A DNA stretch of 64,000 bases from Misgurnus anguillicaudatus (taxonomy: Eukaryota > Chordata > Actinopteri > Cypriniformes > Cobitidae): positions 29,290,001-29,354,000 of the forward strand of contig NC_073348.2 of NCBI RefSeq assembly GCF_027580225.2. Direction: 5' to 3'. Position numbers and translations under genes: made by a program. Below the pieces are notes generated by a model. That model ran no database searches. It saw only the letters and a program-made list of their open reading frames with translations, and was not told the origin of the DNA. Below are positions 44,290-55,377 of this stretch, piece by piece; the stretch's first letter is position 1; every line of letters starts with the position of its first letter.

Positions 44290-45844
44290 GACTGTAAACT
44301 GTAATTCAGTAGCAATCAAAAGTGTTAGTTGTTTACTTTAAAATCAAATCAAAATCAACAGCACATGTGAAACTGGTGAGTGAATGTCGTGAGTGGGTAC
44401 TCCAGAATACAATAGGACAAACTGTACAAATTACACATTAACATAATAAACATTATACACAGATGTACACAATATACACATAATATACATATTGATATAC
44501 ATTAAATACAGTACAGGTGTGTTATTTTGTCCTGATTTGATAGGGTAGTATGCAGTTATAGCTCCTGTTTAGTGTGGTGTATGGCAGAGATAGATTGGGG
44601 ATGTGCAGTGCAGTTTAATGTTTAGCAGTCTGATGGCCTGGACTTCTTCAAGTTTATAATCAACTTGAAGCCTTCTTGTTGTGAATTAGACCAGCAAACA
44701 TTATTCAGGCATAATCAGACGCTGCTTACTATCAAGTGAACGCACCAATCACACTTAAAGACATTGACAACTTAAGCTAAAGGGAACCAAGAGAGAAGCT
44801 TGAATTTGGAAAACTACTTGGGTTTGTGTTGTACATTGTTATATAGTGTTGCTTTAGGAAAATAAGTGATTTATGCATGATCCAGTCCAGCACACAGTGA
44901 TTTATTAGTTTTATTTTTTTTAGCGACAATTGCTTTCACATTCACATTTTTGCTGAGGAGGCTCATCTGCCTTTGCCTCGCATTCCTCTAAGTTCACAAG
45001 GTTACAGAATTTTTGACAAAAGGACAATATGACCAGCACACATCCCTGATAGTCAATTGACTGGCATTGTAAGAAATTGAAGTTAAGTGATTGTCTAACT
45101 CCTTTACTTTAAGGCTACGGAACGAATAAAACGCAGATAGAGACAAAGCATGAGGTGGTTTTCCTTAATAATTGCAGTCATCTACCACAACTCTATTTTT
45201 TAATACAGCCATTCTTCAGAAGAATCATCATGAGTCCTGAATTTCAAATTGCATGCATTTCTTTTCACTGATATAGTTTTGTCCGGTGTCCAAATGAGAA
45301 CAGGCGAAATGCCATTATTACAGCTGGCACAGGTTAATGAATGGAAACATTGCCGCTCTTTATCCAGGCCCCGTAAATCTGTCTGTCATGCCACCTTTCT
45401 TTATTTCTGAACGCTGAGTGGTTCTCGGGACGGCTGACTCACTGGTAAATGAATGATAGCGCGCAACACAAATAGCAGCTACTCCATTTCATTTTTCTGT
45501 TCCTGAATTAAAAGCGGAGGATGAGATTATATTAGAGCTCTGAACGGTTCATTTTTCAGTCTATCAGAGGGGATGATGGGGCTTTTTCTCCTTCAGCAGG
45601 TGCATGCACACGAATACGCCCCAAATCTCATTCATACGGCTATGCTTATCAGGCCGGCGCATAACACATTATGCTAACAGAAACGGTAACAATCGTAAAG
45701 ACAGTGATCACACATTCTGCCCTTCTTTCTCATTTGTGAAGATGACACTCAGACGTGTTTACAAGAATCCTTTTGCCGGAGGATGATCATTTTAAGGCAA
45801 AATCATGTTTCAACGGCCTGTTTACCAAAGTATAGCCGCAGTAC
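44290..45844. other. unique stretch, candidate conserved non-coding element
   Basis: 44340-44660 is AT-rich and contains GCAGTCTGATGGCCTGG, which occurs in fish retroelement tails, but I cannot assign it. 45290-45620 has mixed composition (CCATTATTACAGCTGGCAC, TTAATGAATGGAAAC) and no repeat signature; it may be a conserved element. No gene. Confidence 0.35.
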
Positions 45845-45880
45845 GTGGATAAAATTCTTTGCCAAATGCATAAAATGTTA
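45845..45880 (+). repeat. SINE tail scrap
   Basis: GGATAAAATTCTTTGCCAAA then TGCATAAAATG matches the tail of the SINE at 13553. Confidence 0.6.
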
Positions 45881-45913
45881 ATATTGTGCAAAGTTATAGA
45901 ACAGTTTTTTTTT

Positions 45914-46189
45914 TTAACTATTAATGATCATGTAAAGAAGATAAATCAGATAACTTTTACACAAGATGTACAAGGGATTTCTGGGATGCACATCCAGGGC
46001 ACAAAGCTCCCATTCCACCACATCCCAAAGATGCTTTATTGGGTTGAGATCTGGTGACTGTGGGGGCCATTTTAGTACAGTAAACTCATTGTCATGTTCA
46101 AGAAACCAATTTGAAATGATTTGAGCTTTGTGACATGGTGCATTATACCGCTGGAAGTAGCCATCGGTGGATGGGTACATGGTGGTCAT
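45914..46189 (-). pseudogene. Tc1-like transposase, catalytic core fragment with lost active-site residues
   Basis: The frame reads through the second half of the DDE core. The family phrase FQQDNAPCHKA is here FQRYNAPCHKA, so the second catalytic aspartate is a tyrosine; SPDLNPIEHLWD is SPDLNPIKHLWD, so the catalytic glutamate is a lysine. The spacing between the two positions is again 36 residues. After residue 70 the frame leaves the family sequence (HPRNPLYILC). The rest of the gene continues upstream in another frame at 46397. Two active-site losses mean it is dead. Confidence 0.85.
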
Positions 46190-46690
46190 AAAGGGATGGA
46201 CATGGTCAGAAACAATGCTCAGGTAGGCTGTGGCATTTAAACAATGCCCAATTGGTAATTAGGTGCCTAAAGTGTGCCAAGAAAACATCCCCCACACCAT
46301 TACTCCACCACCACCACCACCAGCCTGCACAGTGGTAACAAGGCATGATGGATCCATGTTCTCATTCTGTTTACGCCAAATTCTGACTCTACCATCTTAA
46401 TGTTTCAACATAAATCGAGACTCATCAGACCAAGCAACATTTTTCCAGTCTTCAACTGTCCAATTTTGGTGAGCTCGTGCAAATTGTAGCCTCTTTTTCC
46501 TATTTGTAGTGGAGATGAGCGGTACCCGATAGGGTCTTCTGCTGTTGTAGCCCATCCGCCTCAAGGTTGTGCGTGTTGTGGCTTCACAAATGCTTTGCTG
46601 CATACCTCAGTTGTAACGAGTGGTTATTTCAGTCAAAGTTGCTCTTCTTTCAGCTCTTCTGGCCATTCTAACCATTGCAATCTCCCCAAT
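45985..46690 (-). mobile_element. Tc1/mariner element fragment (copy 2)
   Basis: Covers the central part of the element from the region after the C-terminal helix (ACAAAGCTCCCATTCCACCA) to the N-terminal third of the transposase. Both termini are missing. Small insertions (for example near 46255) and substitutions make it the most eroded of the three copies. Confidence 0.85.
46397..46603 (-). pseudogene. Tc1-like transposase, middle fragment
   Basis: Encodes MQQSICEATTRTTLRRMGYN, then [20 protein letters not shown] and [14 protein letters not shown]. The last phrase carries the first catalytic aspartate (WSDES). It is the segment between the DNA-binding domain and the DDE core, and matches the first part of the frame at 57233-57559 almost residue for residue. 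A stop after LKH (TAA where copy 3 has a sense codon) separates it from the fragment 45914-46189. Confidence 0.85.
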
Positions 46691-47246
46691 TTAAATCAAC
46701 ACCAGTGACGCATATTGTACATATTAATAACTTTGGTATAAATCAGGCTTAAGACATTATAGCACAAATTATGCACATTTAGTATGAAAGAAGTAACAGA
46801 AATGAAAGCTGGACATTTTCTTTCTTAGACTATTTGGAATATCTGATATGCCCTGTGGACTTCCATTACTGTAAACCTCATTTTTGTTTGTTTTTACAAA
46901 GCAAGGGAGGAGTGGAAATTATTGTCTGTGGTAAAGGAAAGCATGCTACCGACGGATTGATGAATGATTTAAATCTTCATTCTTTTGTTCACCAATTTAT
47001 CACTGGTAGCTTTCCGTTTCACTGTTGACCACCATTGGCTTTTTCTGCCACTTTATTTAAGTGACTCTACAAGCTTAATCCATAAATGAAAAGAAAAGAA
47101 AACCACAAGTGACATTCCTTAATAAAAAATCATTGTTTTTCGGGAATGTCAGAAAGGTACTTTTATAAATGGGCAATTTTGGCTTTGAAGCAGTTGTATG
47201 TATGACAGAGAGCAGAGAGGACAGTTCACAGATCATTATACTGAGT
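46691..47246. other. unique non-coding stretch
   Basis: AT-rich, nothing recognised. Confidence 0.4.
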
Positions 47247-47420
47247 TTAAAGAGCACCTATTGTTCAATTCATTTCCTTTGGTGTGTAAGTATGTTAACA
47301 ATATGCAAAAGGAACATAAGGAAGTAAACGATGACGCGAGTTATCGTCTCCAATGTAAATCTCTTTTCTTCGACTACAACAAACACACAGATTGTAGGTA
47401 ACAGTTTACTTCCTGGAATT
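47247..47420 (+). mobile_element. TTAA element fragment (family of 42849)
   Basis: TTAAAGAGCACCTATTGTTC at the left, then TTTCCTTTGGTGTGTAAG and AAGTAAACGATGACG, CAACAAACACACAGATTGTA. The last part matches the complement of 10060-10150. No right end. Confidence 0.75.
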
Positions 47421-48353
47421 TTATGCATTTGTGAGGCATCTTAGCGCCCTCATGACAAACTTGCTTTCATGACTTTTTAGCTCTTGTTAGTGCTGACCCC
47501 ACCAGAAGACCATACATTTGCAACAGTGATACATCTGCTATTTGGTTCCCTTTGTGTCGCCTTTACACTTGGCAAGTACAGACCTAGCGGGATTGCTTTT
47601 ACCATTTCTTTGAAGTGTTGTTGAATAATCCATCTTTGAAAATAGTTCGACACCTCTCATAAGTTTTCGAGGGGCTCTTCGGGACACAAGCCAGTGTATA
47701 ACAGGTTTTACATAAATAAAAGATTCAAATGTTAGTAGAAATGCACAATTTATCCTGTGCTAAGATATAAGCAAAGATGAGTGTCTCCTTCTAGACCGCC
47801 ATACGAGGGAGGGCATTTCATTTTAGCTGTAATTAATCTACCACTAAGTTTAAAGTGCCTCTCAAAATGTTTCTCTTGAGGTTGGTTAATGCAGATGTGG
47901 TTGAGAAATAGGATGGTTCATTAGACAAAAACATGAGTGAAGAGGTGTCTGCCTCCACCTAGAGTGCCCCGATGGAGGGTACCTATTGCTCAGGTAATCT
48001 CAGATAACAGATAATCTCAGGTATGCAGTCGTCAGCACTTAAGGGCCATCAATCTACCTGCACTCTCAGGAACAAACAGAGACCAGACGCTCACACATCG
48101 CCCATAGGTATAGACCTGTCCTAACTTGCTGACTATCCTAAAGGTGGTACATAAGGGGTTTCAGTAGATAAAAATAGATGAAACATCATAGTATTTAAGC
48201 TTTTTCATTTGGTGCACAGACATAAGTGCCCAATCGACTTCCTTCTTGTCCCAAAGAAAAATTGTATTGCTCAGATGTTTTTCTTTTATAGGAGGCTTAA
48301 TAAAGTTTTATTGAAGTTTCAACTTTGTAACAATTTTATTTCCTAGTAGTCCA
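47421..48353. other. unique non-coding stretch
   Basis: No gene or assigned repeat. Confidence 0.4.
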
Positions 48354-48507
48354 ATGACTTCTTTTTCGAGGGCACACAATTTGAGGCTCGTCAAAACATG
48401 TAATTAGCCCTTCATGTGTGTGGCTCGTCATGTCAAAATATGTGTTTGATGCATCATGTAAACTTATGTGCATCATGCTTCATGTCAAAACATGTGTCTG
48501 CTGCCAG
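48354..48507 (+). mobile_element. fragment of the repeat at 29224
   Basis: ATGACTTCTTTTTCGAGGGC, GGCTCGTCAAAACATGTA and GTGTGTGGCTCGTCATG match the left part of 29224-29675. It stops at the start of a hAT-like end. Confidence 0.65.
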
Positions 48508-48690
48508 TGTTGGGGAAAGTTACTTTTAAAAGTAATGCATTACAATATTAAGTTACTCCACAAAAAAAGTAACTAATTGCATTAGTTACTTTCCATGGAA
48601 AGTAATGCTTACGTTACTTTTAGTGTTATTTTTGCGTTACTTTTTCTTACTTGGCTGCGGCTTGATCTCTTTCAGGCCTTGCAGGTGTTT
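48508..48690 (+). mobile_element. hAT left end (CAGTGTTGGGGAAAGTTAC)
   Basis: Starts CAGTGTTGGGGAAAGTTACT and TTTAAAAGTAATGCATTACA with stacked GTTACTTT words, a very common fish hAT family. No right end is found. Confidence 0.75.
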
Positions 48691-48699
48691 TTTATGATC

Positions 48700-49307
48700 G
48701 CAAAAATGTCAAGCTTTGGTCTGCCATCTCTGTTTCTGACTCAAACTGTTCACATTTTTTAATGGGTTTTGTTTCACAATCTTCTCTAGGGTGTGGTTAT
48801 CCCTATTGCTTGTACACTTTTTTCTACCACATCTTTTCCTTCCCTTCGCCTCTCTATTAATGTGCGTGGACACAGAGCTCTGTGAACAGCTAGCCTCTTT
48901 TGCAATGACCGTTTGTGTCTTTCCCTCCTTGTACATGGTGTCAATGGTCTTTTGGACAACTGTCAAGTCAGTAGTCTTCCCCAGGATTGTGTAGCCCACA
49001 GAAATAGACTGAGAAACCATTTAAAGGCTTTTGCAGGTGTTTTTGAGTCAATTAGCTGATTACAGTGTGGCACCCAGTGTCTTCAGTATTGAACCTTTTC
49101 ACAATATTCAAATTTTCGAGATAATGAATTTGGGATTTTCCTTAGTTGTCAGTCATAATCATCAAAATGAAAAGAAATAAACATTTGAAATATATCAGTC
49201 TGTGTTTAATGAATGAATATAATATACACGTTTCACTTTTTAAGTGGAATTAGTGAAATAAAGCAACTTTTTGATGATATACTAATTATATGACCAGCAC
49301 CTGTATA
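48700..49307 (-). mobile_element. second Tc1/mariner family, 5' half
   Basis: The minus strand starts at 49307 with ATACAGGTGCTGGTCATATA, continues through the long A/T-rich terminal region (GAAACGTGTATATTATATTC) and the 5' leader to an N-terminal transposase frame. It breaks off near 48730, so the catalytic half and the other terminus are missing. Confidence 0.85.
48709..49020 (-). pseudogene. Tc1-like transposase N-terminal domain (second family)
   Basis: After a leader (MVSQSISVGYTILGKTTDLT) comes the paired-type helix-turn-helix: VVQKTIDTMYKEGKTQTVIA, KEASCSQSSVSTHINREAKG and the basic linker RKRCGRKKCTSNRDNHTLEK. This domain binds the terminal repeats in Tc1 transposases. The frame keeps family sequence to about VKQNPLKNVNSL and then ends abnormally (SQKQRWQTKA and stop), with no DDE core. 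The sequence differs clearly from the transposase of the copies at 1022, 45985 and 56841. Confidence 0.85.
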
Positions 49308-50785
49308 TCCATCAAAAAATAATCTATTATTAATAATAGTTATTCATTGTCTTCCAAGGTGAAGCGATGGGTTTTTGTAAGAAGACATATTTCAAATTAA
49401 ACTACGGCCGTAAGAGTAATCACTTGAACAAACGTGCTTATTTTGCTCTAGTCTGTGAAAAACTGTGTGTTAGTCACAGCAATGATATCTTTCATAAAGA
49501 TGCGAGGATAAAATCAGCTCAAATTGTAGAGCATGATGCTCGCAATACTAAGGTCAAGGATTGAATACTCAGGGAAAACACAAACTTAGAAAATGTAGCC
49601 TTGAGTGCCCTGAAGCATCAGCCAAATGCATTAATGTACAGCCCGGCCCTCGAACGACGAGACATTCATAGCACGACTCCTGCGTAATAAATGTATATGT
49701 TTGAAGCCTGTGTTCAACACTACAGTATATCATATCCTGGTTTAAAAATGATGCTGCTGTCTCACGAGACAGCCGAGAGGGCTATGAAGTCTGACTTTAT
49801 TTCATGTGACATTCAAAATGATATTCTATTTAATTCTATTTTCTGTACCAACACTAGCCATCTATGCTTGTACATACTCCTCTCTGAAGTGCTGTCAGGG
49901 TCTCCCATATGATTTAGCAGGAATAACCTCACAATCACGTCTAAATAATAGAATGTGACAAGATATGATTGCATTGGGCACAGAGCACCCACAACCAATT
50001 TAACCAATTCATTTAGGAGAAAAGCTGTACACAACTTTAATAGGCCCTAAATTTCTTGTGTCGTGATCTCCTTGGGGTCTTTCCTTTAACTGCCTGTCAT
50101 TCATTTAAGATTCTTAACCAACGACTGTTGTCCTAGCTGCGCCCATGCCTCGAGGAAACAGAAATGAGTTGCCTAGTTTAGAAATGGGAAATTGGCAGAC
50201 ACTATGAGCTGTTGAGCAATCCTCGCCTTAAGACGGATGCTCTGAGCTTAATGCCGTATCGAGTTTCTGTAATTGTTTCTCATTTCCTCTGGCTTGATTT
50301 TAACATTTGCAATTTCAGACTTCTATTTGAGATCTATCAATATTTGCATCTGCTTTGGAATTGATCACAAGCACTCCTTTGGGGTCTTCAGTACATTGGC
50401 TGCTACAAAAGTCATTTATTACAAAATTACTTCTAAAATCAGAACAACAGATGTGCCTGTGTGTTCTTTGAGAAAGTCATAAGGGTTTCTTCAATGACAT
50501 TGTATAACACCTTTATTTTTGAGAGTGTGGCACCCATATCGTACACCTCTTGTGCCTTTCTCTATATTTTTGTTTCAGTGGCTTTAATGTGTGGAAAATA
50601 TAGTCAAAATACCAAAATGCAATATGGAGTTTGGAAGTTAATGCAACCTATTATTTTAGCAGTTTTGACCTATGATAAGTTGACATAACTTATAAAAATA
50701 AGTTGAAATTGTTCAACTTCATTTGTTAAGTTAAAGTAATGTTGAATTGACAAAAATGCAGCATTTTTACAGTTTATGTATTCAA
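49308..50785. other. unique non-coding stretch
   Basis: A SINE-tail-like scrap (CATCAGCCAAATGCATTAAT) lies at 49616-49635. 50690-50775 has an AATGCAGCATTTTTACAGT end like that of the MITE at 44099. Otherwise unrecognised. Confidence 0.4.
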
Positions 50786-50940
50786 GCTGTCACTGGGGCT
50801 GTACTCTTTCAAAAAGTACGGCTTTGCACGTAAATAATTCATATTAGTACCTTAAAGATAAGAGTATCTCAACTGAACCAAATGTATAGATATCTGCCTA
50901 ATAGTACATATTAAGACCTTCTAAAGTGTACTGTATACGA
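50786..50940. mobile_element. degenerate GGTACC-type MITE
   Basis: CTGTCACTGGGGCTGTACTC, TTTCAAAAAGTACGG and ATTAGTACCTTAAAG resemble the MITE at 57927-58126. Confidence 0.5.
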
Positions 50941-51198
50941 AGAGCTCAGATGCAAAATTCGCTAAACGCCACCTTGACACATACGTAGTATACTTTAAGC
51001 AAATGCTTTCGCTTCAAATCCGCTTAATCCCAGCCTCGGGTCATTCAGAAATACTGTTTTTGCCAAAATCTGATATTTTCTTCAGCAAAGTCCTCTAAGT
51101 GCACGGATGAAGGATTGGATGAATGACAGTGCATAAGTCAAGGTGCAATAGTTTTTTTCCCAGTTAAAGAAGATTTACCGAATATCTGAACTCTTCAT
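50941..51198. other. short unique stretch
   Basis: Nothing recognised. Confidence 0.4.
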
Positions 51199-51434
51199 AC
51201 ACTGCAACAAAATGACTTTCTTACTAAGTATTTTTGTTTTCTGTACAAATATCTAAAAATTCGTAAATTAGGATGCATTTTCTTGATGAACAAAATGACC
51301 TAACAAAATAAGTCTAGTTTTTAGATCAAAAATATCAAATTTAAGTGAATTTATACTTAACACAAGCAAAAAATCTGCCAATGGGGTATGTGTTTAAAAA
51401 GGAGACTTATTTCAAGATTTTTTTTTTGCTTGTT

Positions 51435-51839
51435 TTAACTCTTTCACCGCCATTGATGAGATATCTCGTCAATTAAGAGAAAACGCTTCCCTGCCAATGA
51501 CGAGATTTTCCTTCTTTCCGCAATACCGCTATTATCCACCAGGTGGCGCACTTCCGCAATTTATAAAATGGAATTATCTCAGCTTTTTGCTCAAAATTGG
51601 GTGTTTTTGAAGAAACCTACCCATGTTTGAGAGGTGATTACAAGAGTCCTAATGAAGGTAGGATGAAACGTTTTTTTTTGTTTGAAAGCAGAGGGTCTGT
51701 TCTTTCATCTGATATATTGTTTGTTTATATATTTAAAGAAGAACATTTTCTGGAAGGCATTAAACTTTTGTGAATATCATAAAAAATGCTGGCGCTGGCT
51801 GGCAACTTTTTTTTAAAACGCTGGCGGGGAAAGAGTTAA
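51435..51839. mobile_element. TTAA element (CTCTTTCACCGCCA ends)
   Basis: TTAACTCTTTCACCGCCATT at the left and AACGCTGGCGGGGAAAGAGT TAA at the right; TTAA duplicated. The interior includes CCAGGTGGCGCACTTCCGC. About 405 bp, no coding frame. Confidence 0.85.
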
Positions 51840-51853
51840 GCACAAAATTAAGG

Positions 51854-52387
51854 AGCCCCTAAGGGGACATGGAGAAAAAATTAAATAAAGTTTAGTTTCG
51901 CATGTGCACACAAAACTAAATGAAAAAAATATTCTGCACATGAAAGTTTCACATGAGCACATGAAACTAACTTTTGATTTTTTTTACTCAAATGTCACCT
52001 TAGGGGCTGGACACACCAAAACTTTTAAACGCGGCTGAAAACGCCTTGAGGACGCCGAATGCCAGCTGTTTTTCAGCTGAGTGCCAGCTTTCTTCAGCTA
52101 AGCGCTTTGGTAGCTCTGATACGTCAGCTGTGAGACGGTTGGTTGCTGTGATACTTGTGATTGGACGGCCGCGTGAGAACTGACATTGACGAGCGGAGCT
52201 TTTCTTCCAAAGTTGAACATTTCTCAACTCTCGGCGCTCAGCGCTGAGCGCGGAAAAAACGCCAGGCGCAAAGAAAACCGCTAGCTGCTGGCTTATTTGA
52301 AAAACGCTGAGCTTCCATTGAAAACAATTGAAAACATGCGCCGGCCGCGGGCGTAAAAGCGTTGGTGTGCACGCCCCCTTAGGGGCT
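51854..52387. mobile_element. AGCCCCTAAGG-ended MITE split near its right end
   Basis: AGCCCCTAAGGGGACATGG at the left and CAAATGTCACCTTAGGGGCT at 51989-52008, with repeated CACATGAAACT words inside. Its right terminus occurs twice, because an element (52007-52376) inserted there and duplicated CCTTAGGGG. Confidence 0.75.
52007..52376. mobile_element. GC-rich element inserted with 8-9 bp duplication
   Basis: Flanked by CCTTAGGGG at 51998-52006 and 52377-52385. The ends CTGGACACACCAAAAC and GTTGGTGTGCACGCCC are imperfect inverted repeats. The interior is notably GC-rich with GCGCTGAGCGC words. A hAT-type non-autonomous element is the likeliest reading. Confidence 0.75.
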
Positions 52388-52563
52388 CGGTACTAATTCA
52401 CTTTTTTTGTCTAAAAACTAGAAATATTTTCTTAGGTCATTTTGTTCTTCAAGAAAATATCTTGATTAAGAATTGTTAGATATTTGTACTGAAAACAACA
52501 ATACTAAGTAAAAAATTTATTTTTGCTGTGTACCCATCCATTCCCTTACATAGTAATGAAAAT

Positions 52564-52576
52564 GGGGGGGGGGGGG
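52564..52576. repeat. G homopolymer (13)
   Basis: Uninterrupted run of 13 G, a potential replication and assembly difficulty. Confidence 0.9.
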
Positions 52577-52669
52577 TGTTAGGGTTCGGGAAATATCCCT
52601 TATTTTCAAATCCGTATTTGTTGACAGGTATGGAAAAGGGATGAGCCCAGCCTTTTAACTTTTGTAGAA

Positions 52670-52778
52670 AATGTTTATATTTGACCCAACAATGTGTTGA
52701 AACAACTCAGCATAGGTTAAAATAGCAACCCAATGGGTTGGGCTCGTAATAATAATAACCCAGCATTTTTAGAGTGTA
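52670..52778. mobile_element. degenerate MITE (relative of 44099)
   Basis: TTGACCCAACAATGTGTTG at the left; ATAATAACCCAGCATTTTTA at the right, the same terminus as at 44289. Confidence 0.55.
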
Positions 52779-54091
52779 TAGTATTTTTGCAAAATAATGC
52801 ATCTTTAGCCTTGGATTGAATGTGTCCTTAAAACAATTATAAATTGTCTAATTTAAAATTCCTTAGAAAACGAAGTTATTCGTTTTTAAAATGATGAGTT
52901 GGAACAGACAGTGAAGGGAACCCGGCCAACAAGTGCTCAGCATGCAAGTACTCCAGCGCTTTTTAAAAACCATCCCAGGATGCATCTCAAGTTGGATTTG
53001 GCGAATGGCAAAAATGTTTAAAGGTTGATGATTAGGACTAAGTATTGTATCCAAATGCCTGACTATTTGTGTACCTTAGTGATGCTCAAACTATCAATGT
53101 CAAACAATTAGAGTCGACGTTTCAAATAAACAGCCAGCTGGCAAGCTCTTTTCACGCTGAAGCCAAATTTTTCCTCTCACTGGCTCTTTCTAAGTTTGTT
53201 ACATGGGTGCAGATCTAAAGTTCACTTATTAATTAAATTCCAGGAATCACATTTTGTATCTTCCTCTGATAATTTCACTCAAGACCCCATAACTGTTGTT
53301 GTGATGGCTGTTTTGAACTGTATTAAACTAACAGATTGTTTCCGTGCTCTACATTTCGTTGAGATGCGAAATTAATTCCACATCGCAAACAAGATCAATT
53401 CTGCCCTTTCCCCTTTAAACAAGACAAATATCCTGTAGATGACTTTCATAATAAACGTGCCCTAATGTAGAAATATGATGGCATAAGCAGTGCTATTACA
53501 GAGAGCTGGAGTCCCGGTTCTGCCTCAGCATTATCATTACCGTAATGAATTACGGTAAAGTGGTATTTGAGCTTGTGCAACAGGAACACAGGCTGATTCA
53601 TTGTGTTGAACTAATCATAAATGTGCTTCAGCGATATAAGCGTTGCCAAATTATCATCTGACTTATTGATTTGTTTATCTAATTATGCATGTTTTCGGTG
53701 GCATCCTTTCATTGTTCTCCCAATGGCATTTATGTCACACGCAAACACACGATTGCAGCACTTATGCATCTCCAGAGATTATTGAAAAGAAGTAAATTGA
53801 TCCAGAGTCTGACGGCACATACATTGAATGATGCATTTATCTGATGCATACAGATAAATTAAGGCTAAATCTAATTATGATATTAGGAGCATCAAGGTTT
53901 CAATCATTGATTTTTACTTTAATTTCAATCTTTGACATTACCTTAATTAGTCAATTTTACAAATATCAAGGTTATATTTGCAAAGAATGAAAGAATAGGA
54001 TGAATTAATATAAAAACAGTAAATTAATTAAAATATTTATTATTTAGTTGTACTGTAGCACCTTAACTTTATTACTGTATGTTTTCCCCAA

Positions 54092-54140
<49 letters not shown>

Positions 54141-54512
54141 CTAGTTGTTTTTGTTCCCAGTGGCACATGGGTTCACTTTCCAAATGGCACTTTCATTGGC
54201 AGCTCAGTGGGTGTATACAGTATTAATCTGGAAAGACACTAAGGTCAGCCAGGTCATTGGTGCACCCATGGTTCATTGGTCCAGGTGCCAGCCTGCCAGT
54301 ATATAGTCCTGTCTACAGCCAGGCCCACAGAGGTCAGAGAAGTCTTTCGCAACAGGGGTGGAAACTAAATAAGGCGGATACAAACTGCTATATTACACAA
54401 CTGCTTAGAGACAACTTTGTCTAGTCATGCATAAACGCATCATTGGGCGCTACCCTTTACCCCGAATTTGCAAAAAATTTTATCAAGCAGCTTCTTGAGG
54501 TCTCACCGATGC
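52779..54512. other. unique stretch with a microsatellite
   Basis: 53480-53800 is of mixed composition with perfect-dyad words (CCGTAATGAATTACGG at 53540-53555) and homeodomain-like TCTAATTATGCA; possibly conserved. The (CT)n at 54094-54137 produces a leucine/serine-rich false frame. No gene. Confidence 0.35.
54094..54137. repeat. (CT)n microsatellite
   Basis: About 22 CT units. Confidence 0.95.
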
Positions 54513-54890
54513 TTAAGGGGATAGTTCATCTTAAAAGGAAAATTCTGTCATCATTTACTCATCCTCATGTTGTTCTAAACCTGTATGTATTTATTTTTTC
54601 TGATGAACACAATAGAAGATAATTTGAGAAATGATGTAAACACACAGCAGATAGTGACCATTGACTTTCATAGTAGGAAAAATATTTTGGAAGTATTGTG
54701 ATAAATGATGACGAAAATATTTTGATAAATGATGGTCAGCACACCGGTGAAGGTACCAATTTAAATCCATCATATTTTTTTATTCCTACTATGGAAGTGA
54801 ATGGTCTATCTGCTGTGTGTTTACATCATTTCTCAAATTATCTTCTATTGTGTTCATCAGAAAAAATAAAGAAAGATCCAAACATGTTGC
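54513..54890. mobile_element. TTAA palindromic MITE, right end eroded
   Basis: TTAAGGGGATAGTTCATCTT at the left; inner arms ATTTGAGAAATGATGTAAAC and GTTTACATCATTTCTCAAAT; centre TTTGATAAATGATGGTCAGC as in 40145. The right end has lost the AACTATCCC terminus. Confidence 0.8.
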
Positions 54891-54941
54891 ATATACATCC
54901 CAAATGAATATAAAGACCTGAATATGTAACAATAATTGACA

Positions 54942-55377
54942 TTAAGGGGCCATATAATGAAAATCTGACTTTTTCCCTGTTTAAGTGCTATAATTGTGTC
55001 TCCAGTGCTTCTATCAACCTAGAAATGTGAAGAAGAACAACACAGTAACTTAGTTTTGATTAATCATTCTCTGTAAGCTTGTGAAAATATAGGTCATTGA
55101 AATTTGGCTCCCCCTGTGATGTCAGAAGGGGATAATACCGCCCCTTAATCTGCACTATACAACTACGGCACTGCATTTAGTGCAGAGATCAGCTCGTTTG
55201 CATTTTAAAAGACACGCCCAAAACGGCACATTTTTGCACACACCTACACAGTGGCAATTTTAACATGCTATAATAAATTATATATATTTTATTTTGAGCT
55301 AAAACTTCAGGTATGAACTCTGAGAACACCAAAGATTTATTTTACATTTTAAAATGGTTGTGAAATGTCCCCTTTAA
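54942..55377 (+). mobile_element. TTAA MITE, intact reference copy
   Basis: TTAAGGGGCCATATAATGAA at the left and GAAATGTCCCCTTTAA at the right. It is uninterrupted and so defines the family of 13078 and 21221. The only coding-like frames are short. Confidence 0.9.

Larger units (their letters stand above)
51199..52533. mobile_element. palindromic element hosting three further insertions
   Basis: The left arm ACACTGCAACAAAATGACTT, then TCTTGATGAACAAAATGACC and AGTCTAGTTTTTAG, is inverted at the right as CTAAAAACTAGAAATATTTT, GGTCATTTTGTTCTTCAAGA and TTTTTGCTGTGTAC. Between the arms lie the elements at 51435, 51854 and 52007. The bare host would be about 400 bp. Confidence 0.85.

Noticed and set aside
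44330..44660. Retroelement tail (GCAGTCTGATGGCCTGG)
   Set aside because: Only one short phrase is familiar; no coding or boundary evidence supports a specific family.
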